From Rariglobus sp. (GTDB lineage: Bacteria; Verrucomicrobiota; Verrucomicrobiia; Opitutales; Opitutaceae), in NCBI GenBank assembly GCA_029266495.1, contig JAQSWS010000001.1:1-64000 (forward strand): a stretch of 64,000 nucleotides of DNA. The letters are read 5' to 3'. Shown one piece after another: positions 1-7,210 of this stretch (position 1 is its first letter; every line of letters begins with the position of its first letter). A program made the translations under genes and the position numbers. Below the pieces are notes generated by a model. That model saw nothing but the letters and a program-made list of their open reading frames with translations. It was not told where the DNA came from and ran no database searches.

Positions 1-1232
1 GTGAAGTCCTTTCGGAAGCGATAGACGCTTTGGACCAGTCCTTGCAGCAAGCAGCAACTCAGCACAAAGGAGCCACCGTAGCTAATAAAGGGAAGCGGTA
101 TGCCCGTGATGGGCACGAGTCCGATCGTCATGGCGATGTTCACGAAAACATGCACGGCGAAGAGCACCGTCACGCCGATGGCGATCAGGGTGCCGAACCG
201 GTCTCGCGACAGGCCCGCAATGCGTATGCCGTTGAACATCACCACTCCGAACAAACCCAAAACTGTAACACTTCCCAAAAATCCTTTTTCCTCGGCGATG
301 ACCGGGAAAATAAAGTCGTTGTGCGCGACGGCGCGCGGCAGGTAGCCGAGCTGGGCCTGCGTGCCCTGCGTCCAGCCTTTGCCTGTGAGTCCGCCCGAGC
401 CGACCGAGATGCGAGACTGGGTCAGGTTCCAACCTGCGCCCATCGGGTCGATCTTGTCGGGCATCGCGAACGAGATGATGCGGTTGCGTTGGTAGTCGCG
501 CAGCGGCACCCACGTGTGCGCCTCGAACTTCCCCTTGTCATGGGTATAGGAAAACCCATTGGCATCCATGAACTTGACGTAACGTATGCAGTCGATCGTG
601 ATCACCGTCATCAAGATCAGGAACGCACCCAAGGCCGCCGCGAAGAAGCGGGTCGACAGCTTGGAAACGTAGAGCATCGAAAACATCACGGGGGGCAGCA
701 CAATCGCCGATTTAATATCGGGTTGCAGCAGGATAAGGAAGATGGGCAAACCCGCCGCAAGCGCCAATTTGCCGAGTGTGCCCACGGATTGGCCGATGGT
801 GCCTACTTTGGAGCGCACGAGAATGCCCGCGGCCATCAGCAAGACCGCTGCCTTGGTAGGCTCGGAGGGTTGAAACGAAAAGAACCCGAAATCCAGCCAG
901 CGTTGCGCGCCATAACGTTCGGTGCCGACACCGGGAATGAGCACCAGAAGCAGCCCTGCGATGCAGGCGAGGTAGAACCAGTGGGTGAAGCTCAGCCAGA
1001 AGCGGTAGTCGATGAGTGACACCGCTATATAGATCATCGTCCCGGCGGCCAGCCAGACGAGTTGAGTGATCCAGTTGTTCTGAAGGGTGGAGAACTGGGC
1101 GCTGTAAATAAAGGCAACCCCGATGCTGCTGAGAGCGGCAATGGCCAGCGGCGTCAACCAGTCAAAACGAACCCGGGTCGTCGTTTTAAAGACGCCGAGG
1201 AGTTCGAAAGGGGTGCGGAGGGTGCCGGGCAC
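1..1232 (-). CDS. rodA: Rod shape-determining protein RodA (SEDS peptidoglycan polymerase), 3' end cut by window edge
   Basis: Polytopic membrane protein of the SEDS (FtsW/RodA/SpoVE) family, the glycosyltransferase that works with a class B PBP during cell elongation. About 410 residues are visible. The frame stays open to base 1, so only the extreme C-terminus is missing. The family signature near the C-terminus reads LVPITGIPLPFISYGGS (about 120-70). Other family landmarks are a long hydrophobic N-terminal half, the segment GVGTERYGAQRWLDFGFFSFQPSEPTK, split here as GAQRWL and QPSEPTK, and GGLTGKGW before the large loop. No in-frame ATG is available. GTG at 1232 is the best start (followed by PGTLRTPFELL), and a TTG lies 12 bases upstream. 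It is a housekeeping gene and marks the left edge of the accessory region. The family is clear, and RodA is preferred over FtsW because of the isolated context and length. Confidence 0.9.
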   Translation of the reverse strand, partial: MPGTLRTPFELLGVFKTTTRVRFDWLTPLAIAALSSIGVAFIYSAQFSTLQNNWITQLVWLAAGTMIYIAVSLIDYRFWLSFTHWFYLACIAGLLLVLIPGVGTERYGAQRWLDFGFFSFQPSEPTKAAVLLMAAGILVRSKVGTIGQSVGTLGKLALAAGLPIFLILLQPDIKSAIVLPPVMFSMLYVSKLSTRFFAAALGAFLILMTVITIDCIRYVKFMDANGFSYTHDKGKFEAHTWVPLRDYQRNRIISFAMPDKIDPMGAGWNLTQSRISVGSGGLTGKGWTQGTQAQLGYLPRAVAHNDFIFPVIAEEKGFLGSVTVLGLFGVVMFNGIRIAGLSRDRFGTLIAIGVTVLFAVHVFVNIAMTIGLVPITGIPLPFISYGGSFVLSCCLLQGLVQSVYRFRKDF

Positions 1233-1367
1233 GGGGTTGAACAAAGGCCTTGGGGGCGACGGCGCAAGAACGGAGGACGGAGATGAGACGACGGGGTATG
1301 CGTCCGCTGCCGCGCGACCGGGGTTTTGCCAAACGAAACTGCACAGGCTCGCGGGCGCGGCAACGAG

Positions 1368-2426
1368 TCAGGCGGGTCTCGTGGTCAGGCCTGCGACCCA
1401 CCGGCCGGGAAGGGTGAGGATTTTCGGGTTTTCGGGCAGGCCGGTTTCGTTGCTTTCAAGTTGTTCGATGACGAGATCGACGGAGGTGGCGCCGAGGCGC
1501 TCGGGTTCCGGGTCGATGCCGGAATATTCGGGTGCACTCGGGCAGCGGTTGAGCACGGCGATGCTGACGTCGTCAGGCACGCGCACGCCGGCTTTCGCCA
1601 GCCAGCGGGGGATGGAGCCCCAGTCAAAAGTCAGGATCGCATCTGGTTTTTCACGATGAAACCACGCCAGGAACGTCTCCTCCGTCCATTCATCGGGAGG
1701 CACGACATGAATCGCAATCCGACGCGGAGACCGGCGCGCATTGATCCCGTCGACCACGCCCTCCAGCTCGGAAAACCGCCGGTAGGCGGCGGTGATGTTG
1801 AAGCGGGCGCTGGGTATGTGAATCGACTTGTAAGCCAGCCCAATGCGCCGGCACCCGCTTTTCCACAGGTGGCTCATGGCGGAGACGGTGTTTGCGAAAT
1901 AATCCTCGGTCACGCGGTGCATGGACGGCCCCAGCGCGAAATTGCTCTGGGTGGCGACCGCCAGGTTTTCCCAGTCCAGCTCGATGTTCACGGCCGACTG
2001 GCCAAACAGCACCAGCACCACGCCGCGGATGCCGCGTGCACGGAGGATTTTGTTGAGACGTGCCGGCTGGCAGTCGGGGTCATTATACCAGAAGGTCACC
2101 GCCTCGTAGCCGCGCTCCGCCAGCCGTTTTTCCATGCCGAGGAAACGCCGGTGAATGAACACCTGATTGTTGCGGGTCAGCGCAGGCGGCAGCTTGGAGG
2201 TGAGCAGCAACGCCACCGTCGCCTTGTTCGGCAAGTCGCGCCGTCCTTGCTGAATGTGTCGCATCAAAGTGGATACATGCGGATTGCGCCGGTAGCCGAG
2301 TTCCTCCGCGATCTTCCTGATCTCGCGTTTGCGCTCCGCCGAAATCTCCGCCGATCCGGACAGCGCGCGGGAGACCGTCGCGATCGTGGTTCCTGCCTTG
2401 TCCGCTATCTGGCGAAGTGTTGTCAT
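1368..2426 (-). CDS. LacI-family transcriptional regulator (LacI-1)
   Basis: 352-residue DNA-binding repressor of the LacI/GalR family. The N-terminal helix-turn-helix (residues 1-55) reads TLRQIADKAGTTIATVSRAL, followed by the hinge region and a periplasmic-binding-protein-like sensor domain (about 65-345). The C-terminal part carries the usual signature ATSVDLVIEQLESNETG. The start is the ATG at 2426, which places the HTH at residue 1 as expected for the family. A palindrome CGTAACGGTTTACG (2430-2443) ends three bases before this ATG, so autorepression is likely. The gene is divergent from the SGNH/DUF4886 gene at 2563. Its first ~57 codons are duplicated as a decayed copy at 3645-3815. The effector is unknown. 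Context suggests a pectin- or uronate-derived sugar. Confidence 0.9.
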   Translation of the reverse strand: MTTLRQIADKAGTTIATVSRALSGSAEISAERKREIRKIAEELGYRRNPHVSTLMRHIQQGRRDLPNKATVALLLTSKLPPALTRNNQVFIHRRFLGMEKRLAERGYEAVTFWYNDPDCQPARLNKILRARGIRGVVLVLFGQSAVNIELDWENLAVATQSNFALGPSMHRVTEDYFANTVSAMSHLWKSGCRRIGLAYKSIHIPSARFNITAAYRRFSELEGVVDGINARRSPRRIAIHVVPPDEWTEETFLAWFHREKPDAILTFDWGSIPRWLAKAGVRVPDDVSIAVLNRCPSAPEYSGIDPEPERLGATSVDLVIEQLESNETGLPENPKILTLPGRWVAGLTTRPA

Positions 2427-2429
2427 GGG

Positions 2430-2443
2430 CGTAACGGTTTACG
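2430..2443. promoter_or_regulatory. Probable LacI-1 operator
   Basis: CGTAACGGTTTACG is an imperfect palindrome with a central CG/GG step, typical of LacI-family operators. It lies three bases upstream of the lacI-1 start codon and 120 bases upstream of the divergent SGNH gene, so one site could control both directions. The same site, with one changed base, occurs at 3819-3832 in front of the pilin/lyase operon. Confidence 0.6.
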
Positions 2444-2562
2444 GCGTGGATTTCTTGAGCACTTCATTCCCTGGAGTCAAACCCGGTAACACCGTCGGTC
2501 TCTTGCAACGGCATTCGCCCGTCCGCCCCGAAACCCAGCCGACCCGTGCACGCCTCCGCCTC

Positions 2563-3561
2563 ATGAAGTCATCTCTGTTCCGGCCGTTCGCCCCGCTTCG
2601 GCACGTCATTCTCGCCCTCTGCGTCCTTGCCACGCTGCCCGGCCACTCCGCGCCCGTCGTTGCCGGCGCGCAAGGCCCGCTCAGGGTCCTTTGCGTGGGC
2701 AACAGCTTTTCGCGTGACGCCATCTTCTATCTCCCCGAACTCGCCAAGGCCGGCGGCAAGGCGCTTGTTTTGTCCAACGCCAACATCGGCGGCTGCTCGC
2801 TTGAACGCCATGTGCGCCATCTCAAGCAGGCCGAGGCCGGCGACCCCGAGGGCAAGGCCTACAAAAACACCGTCAACCCCGGGACCGGCGAAACCGCCGG
2901 CCTGTCGCTCCCCGACCTCCTGTCCGCCCAGCCGTGGGACATCGTCACCCTCCAGCAATGGAGCCAGCAGAGCTACAAGCCCGAGACCTTCCAGCCGTTC
3001 GCCGACGAACTCATTGCCGCCATCCGCAAATACGCGCCCACCGCCGAAATCGTGGTCCACGAAACCTGGGCCTACCGCGAGGACCATCCCTTCTTTCAGG
3101 AAAACGACGGCTTCACCCCCGCGAAAATGTATGACGGCCTCAGCGCCACCTACAAAAATTTCGCCGCGAGCAAAGGCTTTCGCGTCATTCCCGTCGGCGA
3201 TGGCTTCAACCTCGCCCGTCAGACCCCGCGTTGGACCTACACCGCCGACGCCGGTTTTGACGTCAAAAACCCACCGGCCGGCCAGCTCCCCGACCAGCGC
3301 ACCAGTCTGAATATCGGCTGGCGCTGGATTAAGGACAAAACGGGCAATGTCTCCTTCACCCTCGATGCGATCCACTGCAACGCGGCGGGCAGATACCTCG
3401 GTGCCGCCGTCTGGTATCTTGAGCTCTTCAATACCGGCACGATCCCGGGCGACTTCACGCCGAAAGGCCTTGCGCCGGAAGACGCCGCCGACCTGCGCGC
3501 CCATGCCCTTGCCGCCGTCAAAGCCGAGCGCGCCCGGGCGGCATCGCTTGTTGCCAGATAG
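2563..3561 (+). CDS. Secreted SGNH-like hydrolase, DUF4886 family
   Basis: 332-residue protein with an N-terminal signal peptide (hydrophobic residues about 13-30, APLRHVILALCVLATLPGHSA). The mature part starts with the SGNH block I-like motif RVLCVGNSFSRD, where the Ser near residue 48 is the candidate nucleophile. It ends with a block V-like DAIHCN motif (Asp and His about 273-276), a catalytic arrangement seen in SGNH/GDSL esterases and DUF4886 proteins. The ATG at 2563 was chosen because the longer open frame upstream runs through the promoter and has no signal peptide. It is divergent from lacI-1, with the operator in the shared gap. A role in deacetylating plant polysaccharide is plausible by analogy but not shown here. 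Confidence 0.75.
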   Translation: MKSSLFRPFAPLRHVILALCVLATLPGHSAPVVAGAQGPLRVLCVGNSFSRDAIFYLPELAKAGGKALVLSNANIGGCSLERHVRHLKQAEAGDPEGKAYKNTVNPGTGETAGLSLPDLLSAQPWDIVTLQQWSQQSYKPETFQPFADELIAAIRKYAPTAEIVVHETWAYREDHPFFQENDGFTPAKMYDGLSATYKNFAASKGFRVIPVGDGFNLARQTPRWTYTADAGFDVKNPPAGQLPDQRTSLNIGWRWIKDKTGNVSFTLDAIHCNAAGRYLGAAVWYLELFNTGTIPGDFTPKGLAPEDAADLRAHALAAVKAERARAASLVAR

Positions 3562-3644
3562 ATCATCATCGCCGCCCGGAAATCACGGCGTGAACGTCGC
3601 GCATTTTTCACAACCCTGCAGCGGGGCACGCCATCGCCGCCGCC

Positions 3645-3815
3645 TGTGTCGCACTAAAGTGGATACACGGGGATTGCTCCGGGTGCCGGGGTTCCCCGCG
3701 ATTTTCCGGATCTCGGTTTGTGCTTCGCCGAAACCTCCGCCGATCGGGACGGCGCGCGCAAGACCGTGGCAACCAGGGTCTCTGCCTTATTCGCTATCTG
3801 CGGAGACATTGTCAT
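3645..3815 (-). pseudogene. Decayed copy of the lacI-1 5' end (HTH region)
   Basis: Aligned to bases 2255-2426, this stretch encodes a remnant of the LacI-1 DNA-binding domain. It opens MTMSPQIANKAETLVATVL where the intact gene has MTTLRQIADKAGTTIATVS. The copy is one base shorter over the region, which shifts the frame. In the shifted frame the match resumes (EIRKIAG, then NPRVSTLVRH against NPHVSTLMRH). The original frame meets a TAG near the end. Nothing after codon ~57 is present. This is a truncated, frameshifted duplicate, not a functional repressor. Confidence 0.8.
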
Positions 3816-3818
3816 GGG

Positions 3819-3832
3819 CGTAACGATTTACG
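3819..3832. promoter_or_regulatory. Second copy of the LacI-1 operator
   Basis: CGTAACGATTTACG differs by one base from the site at 2430-2443 and is in the same position relative to the decayed lacI start. It lies 108 bases before the pseudopilin gene and is better preserved than the coding remnant beside it. This suggests that the site is still used. Confidence 0.55.
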
Positions 3833-3939
3833 GAACGGACTTGTTGAGCACTTCACTTCCTGGGGTCAAACCTCCTGACACCGCCGGTCCTCTGCAATGG
3901 CATCTGCCGCCCCTTCCTCCGAAAACCCCAGTCGCCGCC

Positions 3940-4608
3940 ATGCCCGCCCATCACCACTCCATCCGCGGATTCACGCTCGTCGAATTGCTTACGGTCGTCG
4001 CAATCATTGGCGTTCTCGCCGCGATCCTCATCCCCACCGCCAGTCGCGTCCGTCAGACCGCTCACGCCTCCCAGTGCACCAGTAATCTGCGACAACTCCA
4101 GGCGGCCAACATTCTCTACGCCGTGGAGCACAAGGGGAATTACGTCCGCTACATAGAAGGCGGGACTCCTTCCCTCCCAAACTGGTATCTCAACGCTGAT
4201 TTCAAGGAAACCGTCAGCAATCGGATTTTTAAAAACGAGAAGGTCCAGGCCTTCCAATGCCCCTTGGTCACCTACCCTGACGGCAACATAGGAAAATGCG
4301 GCGGGTATGGAATGAATTCCTCGGGCATCAGCACGACCAAGGGCAATGCCACCCAGGCGGAGGTGCAGAACCCCTCCCGCACCCTGGCCATTGCGGACGC
4401 GCTCAATTTTCATGTGAGGCGGACGGAGTTCGACGCCTACACCTATAAAGGCGGTGACCTTGACGACGAGGCTGCCCGCACCAAGGCCGTTGCCACAGTC
4501 TCCTTCCGGCATGGCGGCCGGGCCAACGCCGCCTTTTACGACGGCCACGTCGAAAGCCTCTCGTATCAAAAAATCAAAGACACGCCCGCTCTTTGGACGC
4601 TCAACTGA
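3940..4608 (+). CDS. Type II secretion-like pseudopilin with C-terminal H-X9-DG domain (DUF1559-like)
   Basis: 222-residue protein with a canonical prepilin N-terminus: short basic leader, then RGFTLVELLTVVAIIG, with cleavage expected between Gly10 and Phe11 and the conserved Glu at +5. The transmembrane helix covers about 11-32. The C-terminal part has the FRHGGRANAAFYDGHVE motif typical of the verrucomicrobial/planctomycetal DUF1559 pseudopilins. The ATG at 3940 gives the short leader. It is the first gene after the duplicated operator and is followed 32 bases later by a pectate lyase. This order suggests a surface or secretion pseudopilin co-expressed with the enzyme. The assembly machinery is not in this window. 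Confidence 0.85.
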   Translation: MPAHHHSIRGFTLVELLTVVAIIGVLAAILIPTASRVRQTAHASQCTSNLRQLQAANILYAVEHKGNYVRYIEGGTPSLPNWYLNADFKETVSNRIFKNEKVQAFQCPLVTYPDGNIGKCGGYGMNSSGISTTKGNATQAEVQNPSRTLAIADALNFHVRRTEFDAYTYKGGDLDDEAARTKAVATVSFRHGGRANAAFYDGHVESLSYQKIKDTPALWTLN

Positions 4609-4640
4609 ACCCCTTTGTTTTCCTCCGCGCACAGCACCGA

Positions 4641-5906
4641 ATGAAAATCCGTTCCCCTCTATCCCTCTGCACTCTTGCAGCCCTTTTTCTTGCGACACCC
4701 TTTCTTCGGGCTGACGCAACCAACACCGCGAATGCCCCCGCCGCTCCGTCCTGGCCTACGCGTGGCGGTGAAGGCGGACGCATCATCACCGTCACCAGCC
4801 TCGACGAAACCGGTCCCGGCACCCTTCGCGCCGCACTGGATGTCAATGAGCCCCGGATCATCCGCTTCGCCGTCGCCGGCGAAATCTGGCTGAGCAAGGC
4901 CTGTCTCATCCGCCACCCGTTTGTCACCATCGACGGAGCCTCCGCTCCCTCGCCCGGCATCACACTCATCGGCGACACCGTTCGCATCCGTTCGCACGAC
5001 GTCATCGTCCGACACATCCGCATCCGCGCCGGAGCCCGCACCACCGGCTCCGATCCCACCAACCGCGATTGCCTGCAAATTGACGGCTCTTCGGACGGCA
5101 AAGACCCCGGCTATAACGTCCTCATCGAAAACTGCTCCTTCGCCTGGTCCATTGATGAAAACGTGCAGATGTGGGGCCGGGGAAATCACGACATTGCCGT
5201 GCGTCGCTGCATCATGGCCGAAGCGCTCAACAAGTCTCTCCACGCCAAAGGCGTCCACTCCGCCGGCATGATTGTCGGTCCCGGCATCCAGCGTGTCGTC
5301 GTTGAGCAAAATCTTTTTGCCCACAACCAATTCCGAAATCCGGTCGTCGCCGCCGGGGCCGCTGCCCTCGTCGTCAACAACCTCGTCTATAACCCGGGAT
5401 TTGGGGGCATGCAGATGTATGGATATGACCTGAATAAAACACCAGGCACCGCATTCACCCAGGTGGATCTTGTCGGCAACGTCATCATTGCCGGTGGCGA
5501 CACACGTCCCCGGCTCGGATTGTTTCACAACAAAACCGGTATCCCTCTCCAGTCGCAGGTCTATCTCGAAGACAACCTCGCCATCGGCACCACGACCTTC
5601 GATTCGAGCAAACATCCCATCACCTGGCCCGCCGACGGACCGATGCCCTTTGTGCAAACCCCGGCGGTAAAACTCCCCGTGGACGCCAGCGGATTACTGC
5701 CCCGCGTTCCCGCCGCCCAAGTCGAGGCAACCGTGCTTGCCAGCGTGGGTGCCCGCCCGGACGACCGCGATGCGGTGGACACGCGGATCATCAACGAAGT
5801 GAAGACACGCACCGGTAAAATCCGCGATCTCCCTGAGGATCCGCGCCTCCACCCCAAGGGCGAACCCCAGTGGGAGAAAACCGCGAACGAAGTGCTCCGG
5901 TATTAA
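4641..5906 (+). CDS. Pectate lyase, polysaccharide lyase family 1-like
   Basis: 421-residue secreted right-handed beta-helix enzyme. It has a signal peptide (residues 1-24), then the PL1 pattern: GPGTLRAAL near 58-66, DDVIVR-like SHDVIVRHIRIR at 118-129, NRDCLQID at 141-148, SFAWSIDENVQ at 167-177 and FRNPVV at 231-236, which contains the Arg expected in PL1 active sites. It would cleave polygalacturonate by beta-elimination outside the cytoplasm. The ATG at 4641 was chosen because it directly precedes the signal peptide. It sits between the pseudopilin and a PEP-CTERM protein. A second, larger PL1 enzyme is encoded at 7211. Confidence 0.85.
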   Translation: MKIRSPLSLCTLAALFLATPFLRADATNTANAPAAPSWPTRGGEGGRIITVTSLDETGPGTLRAALDVNEPRIIRFAVAGEIWLSKACLIRHPFVTIDGASAPSPGITLIGDTVRIRSHDVIVRHIRIRAGARTTGSDPTNRDCLQIDGSSDGKDPGYNVLIENCSFAWSIDENVQMWGRGNHDIAVRRCIMAEALNKSLHAKGVHSAGMIVGPGIQRVVVEQNLFAHNQFRNPVVAAGAAALVVNNLVYNPGFGGMQMYGYDLNKTPGTAFTQVDLVGNVIIAGGDTRPRLGLFHNKTGIPLQSQVYLEDNLAIGTTTFDSSKHPITWPADGPMPFVQTPAVKLPVDASGLLPRVPAAQVEATVLASVGARPDDRDAVDTRIINEVKTRTGKIRDLPEDPRLHPKGEPQWEKTANEVLRY

Positions 5907-5986
5907 TGCAGCCGTCGACAAAGAGACGCCGAACGAATCACCGCAACCCGCCCTGCCAGATAAAAACACGATCCACTCAAGACCCC

Positions 5987-6928
5987 ATGAACCTGAAGAC
6001 ACTCAAACGCCTCGGCCACCTCGCCATTCTCGCAACCGCCTTTTCCGTCACCACGGCGACGGCCCAAACCACCTGGTATTTATTAAGAAACCAGGCGAAC
6101 AGCGAAAACTTCAACACTGTCTCATTGTGGAACAGCAACTCCGCCGGAACCGGCACTGCGGCCACCGGGATGGACCCGACCGCCATCTACGACACCAACG
6201 GCAAGGCCGTGCGTTCCCCGAGCGCCACCGGCGGCGTAACGTCTACCTTTAGCGGCGGGCTCCTCCTGCTTAACCACAGCGAGTTCTCGCTCAAGACGAC
6301 CACAAACAACGACGTCGCAAACCTTGCCACCGCCGCAACCGGTGCCGACATTCTCAATGCTAATCCGACCAGCGCCGTTAAGCTCCGCGTGAGCGGCACC
6401 TTCACGGTGAATGGCAACACCGGCATCTTCTCTACCGCTGCCGACCGCAGCATCGCGCTTGAAGTCGGCACGCTTACCGGCAGCGGCGATCTCTTCATTG
6501 GCGGCACCCGCCAGATCAATGGAGCCACCAGCCAATTCGCCTCCGCTTCGATCACCGCGACCAATGCACTCAATTACACGGGTGACATCGTCCTGGGGTC
6601 CTCGACCGTTGCGACAAACAATCTGTCCTTCGGCTCCAACTTCAGCTCCGGCGGTTCGCTGAAGCTTAGCACGGGCACCACACTCAAGCTCGCTCACAAT
6701 CTTTCCTTTGCCGGTGGCCTGTTCCTGGACAATCAGCTTATCGCCCTCAGCGCCGGCACCTACGACTACGCCGCACTGGTTGCTGCCAACGCTTCCCTGG
6801 GCAGCGTTCTCACCGATTTGGGCGGACACCTCATCGTCTCGGCCATTCCGGAACCCTCCACGTTTGCCGCCATCGCGGGTTTTTCGGTTTTGCTCCTCGG
6901 GCTCATGGTTCGCCGTCGAGCCCGCTGA
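5987..6928 (+). CDS. PEP-CTERM sorting-domain protein
   Basis: 313-residue exported protein with a signal peptide (residues 1-26, ending ATAQ), a Ser/Thr/Asn/Gly-rich beta-strand body without recognised catalytic residues, and a C-terminal PEP-CTERM tail: AIPEPSTFAAIAGF, a hydrophobic helix and RRRAR. Such tails are recognised by the exosortase/EpsH system and mark proteins for surface or extracellular-polymer association. No exosortase is in this window. The ATG at 5987 precedes the signal peptide. It lies between two pectate lyases in the same direction, so a role in holding substrate or enzymes at the surface is possible but unproven. Confidence 0.85.
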   Translation: MNLKTLKRLGHLAILATAFSVTTATAQTTWYLLRNQANSENFNTVSLWNSNSAGTGTAATGMDPTAIYDTNGKAVRSPSATGGVTSTFSGGLLLLNHSEFSLKTTTNNDVANLATAATGADILNANPTSAVKLRVSGTFTVNGNTGIFSTAADRSIALEVGTLTGSGDLFIGGTRQINGATSQFASASITATNALNYTGDIVLGSSTVATNNLSFGSNFSSGGSLKLSTGTTLKLAHNLSFAGGLFLDNQLIALSAGTYDYAALVAANASLGSVLTDLGGHLIVSAIPEPSTFAAIAGFSVLLLGLMVRRRAR

Positions 6929-6940
6929 AACCACCGTCTG

Positions 6941-6955
6941 CTAAACCGGTAACGG
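6941..6955. promoter_or_regulatory. Weak LacI-1-like site
   Basis: CTAAACCGGTAACGG in the gap between the PEP-CTERM gene and the second pectate lyase resembles the reverse of the LacI-1 operator (CGTAAACCGTTACG), with a shifted right half. It is the only regulatory-looking element seen in the 282-base gap 6929-7210, and the support is by eye only. Confidence 0.25.
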
Positions 6956-7085
6956 CAACCGGATCTCCTCTGATTTCAGGTGCGGCGTTGCAAACCCCAG
7001 GCCGCCGCTCCTAACCCGCATATTTCACCACGCGTCCAAACGACTGCGTAAGGCTGGCGCTTGTGCCATGCCGTCCGGCGGACGA

Positions 7086-7105
7086 GGCACGTCGCAAGCG
7101 ACGGC
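7086..7105. repeat. Dispersed 20-base repeat, copy 1
   Basis: GGCACGTCGCAAGCGACGGC. A copy with one base changed is at 27062-27081. Both lie between or at the ends of genes. The core GTCGCAAGCGAC is itself nearly palindromic. Confidence 0.5.
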
Positions 7106-7210
7106 CCCTGCACAGACCTTCAGCATGGTGGCGACGGCTTTGGTGATATGCGGGCTGAAAGAAGTGAATTTCGACCGATCGACAGCACGCTTACGAAGAA
7201 AGATACCCCT

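Larger units (their letters stand above)
3562..3939. other. Gene-free stretch holding a duplicated regulator/promoter segment
   Basis: There is no intact gene. Bases 3645-3912 are a diverged copy of 2255-2520: the start of lacI-1 plus its upstream control region. The remainder (3562-3644) shows no recognisable feature. The copied promoter part now precedes the pseudopilin at 3940. Confidence 0.8.

Noticed and set aside
30-1019. A 329-codon open frame on the plus strand
   Set aside because: It is antisense to rodA. The translation is rich in His, Arg and Gly without any domain, whereas the minus strand gives a clear SEDS membrane protein.
2329-2562. Upstream extension of the SGNH gene
   Set aside because: It would run through the LacI-1 coding start, operator and promoter. 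The signal peptide begins at the ATG at 2563.
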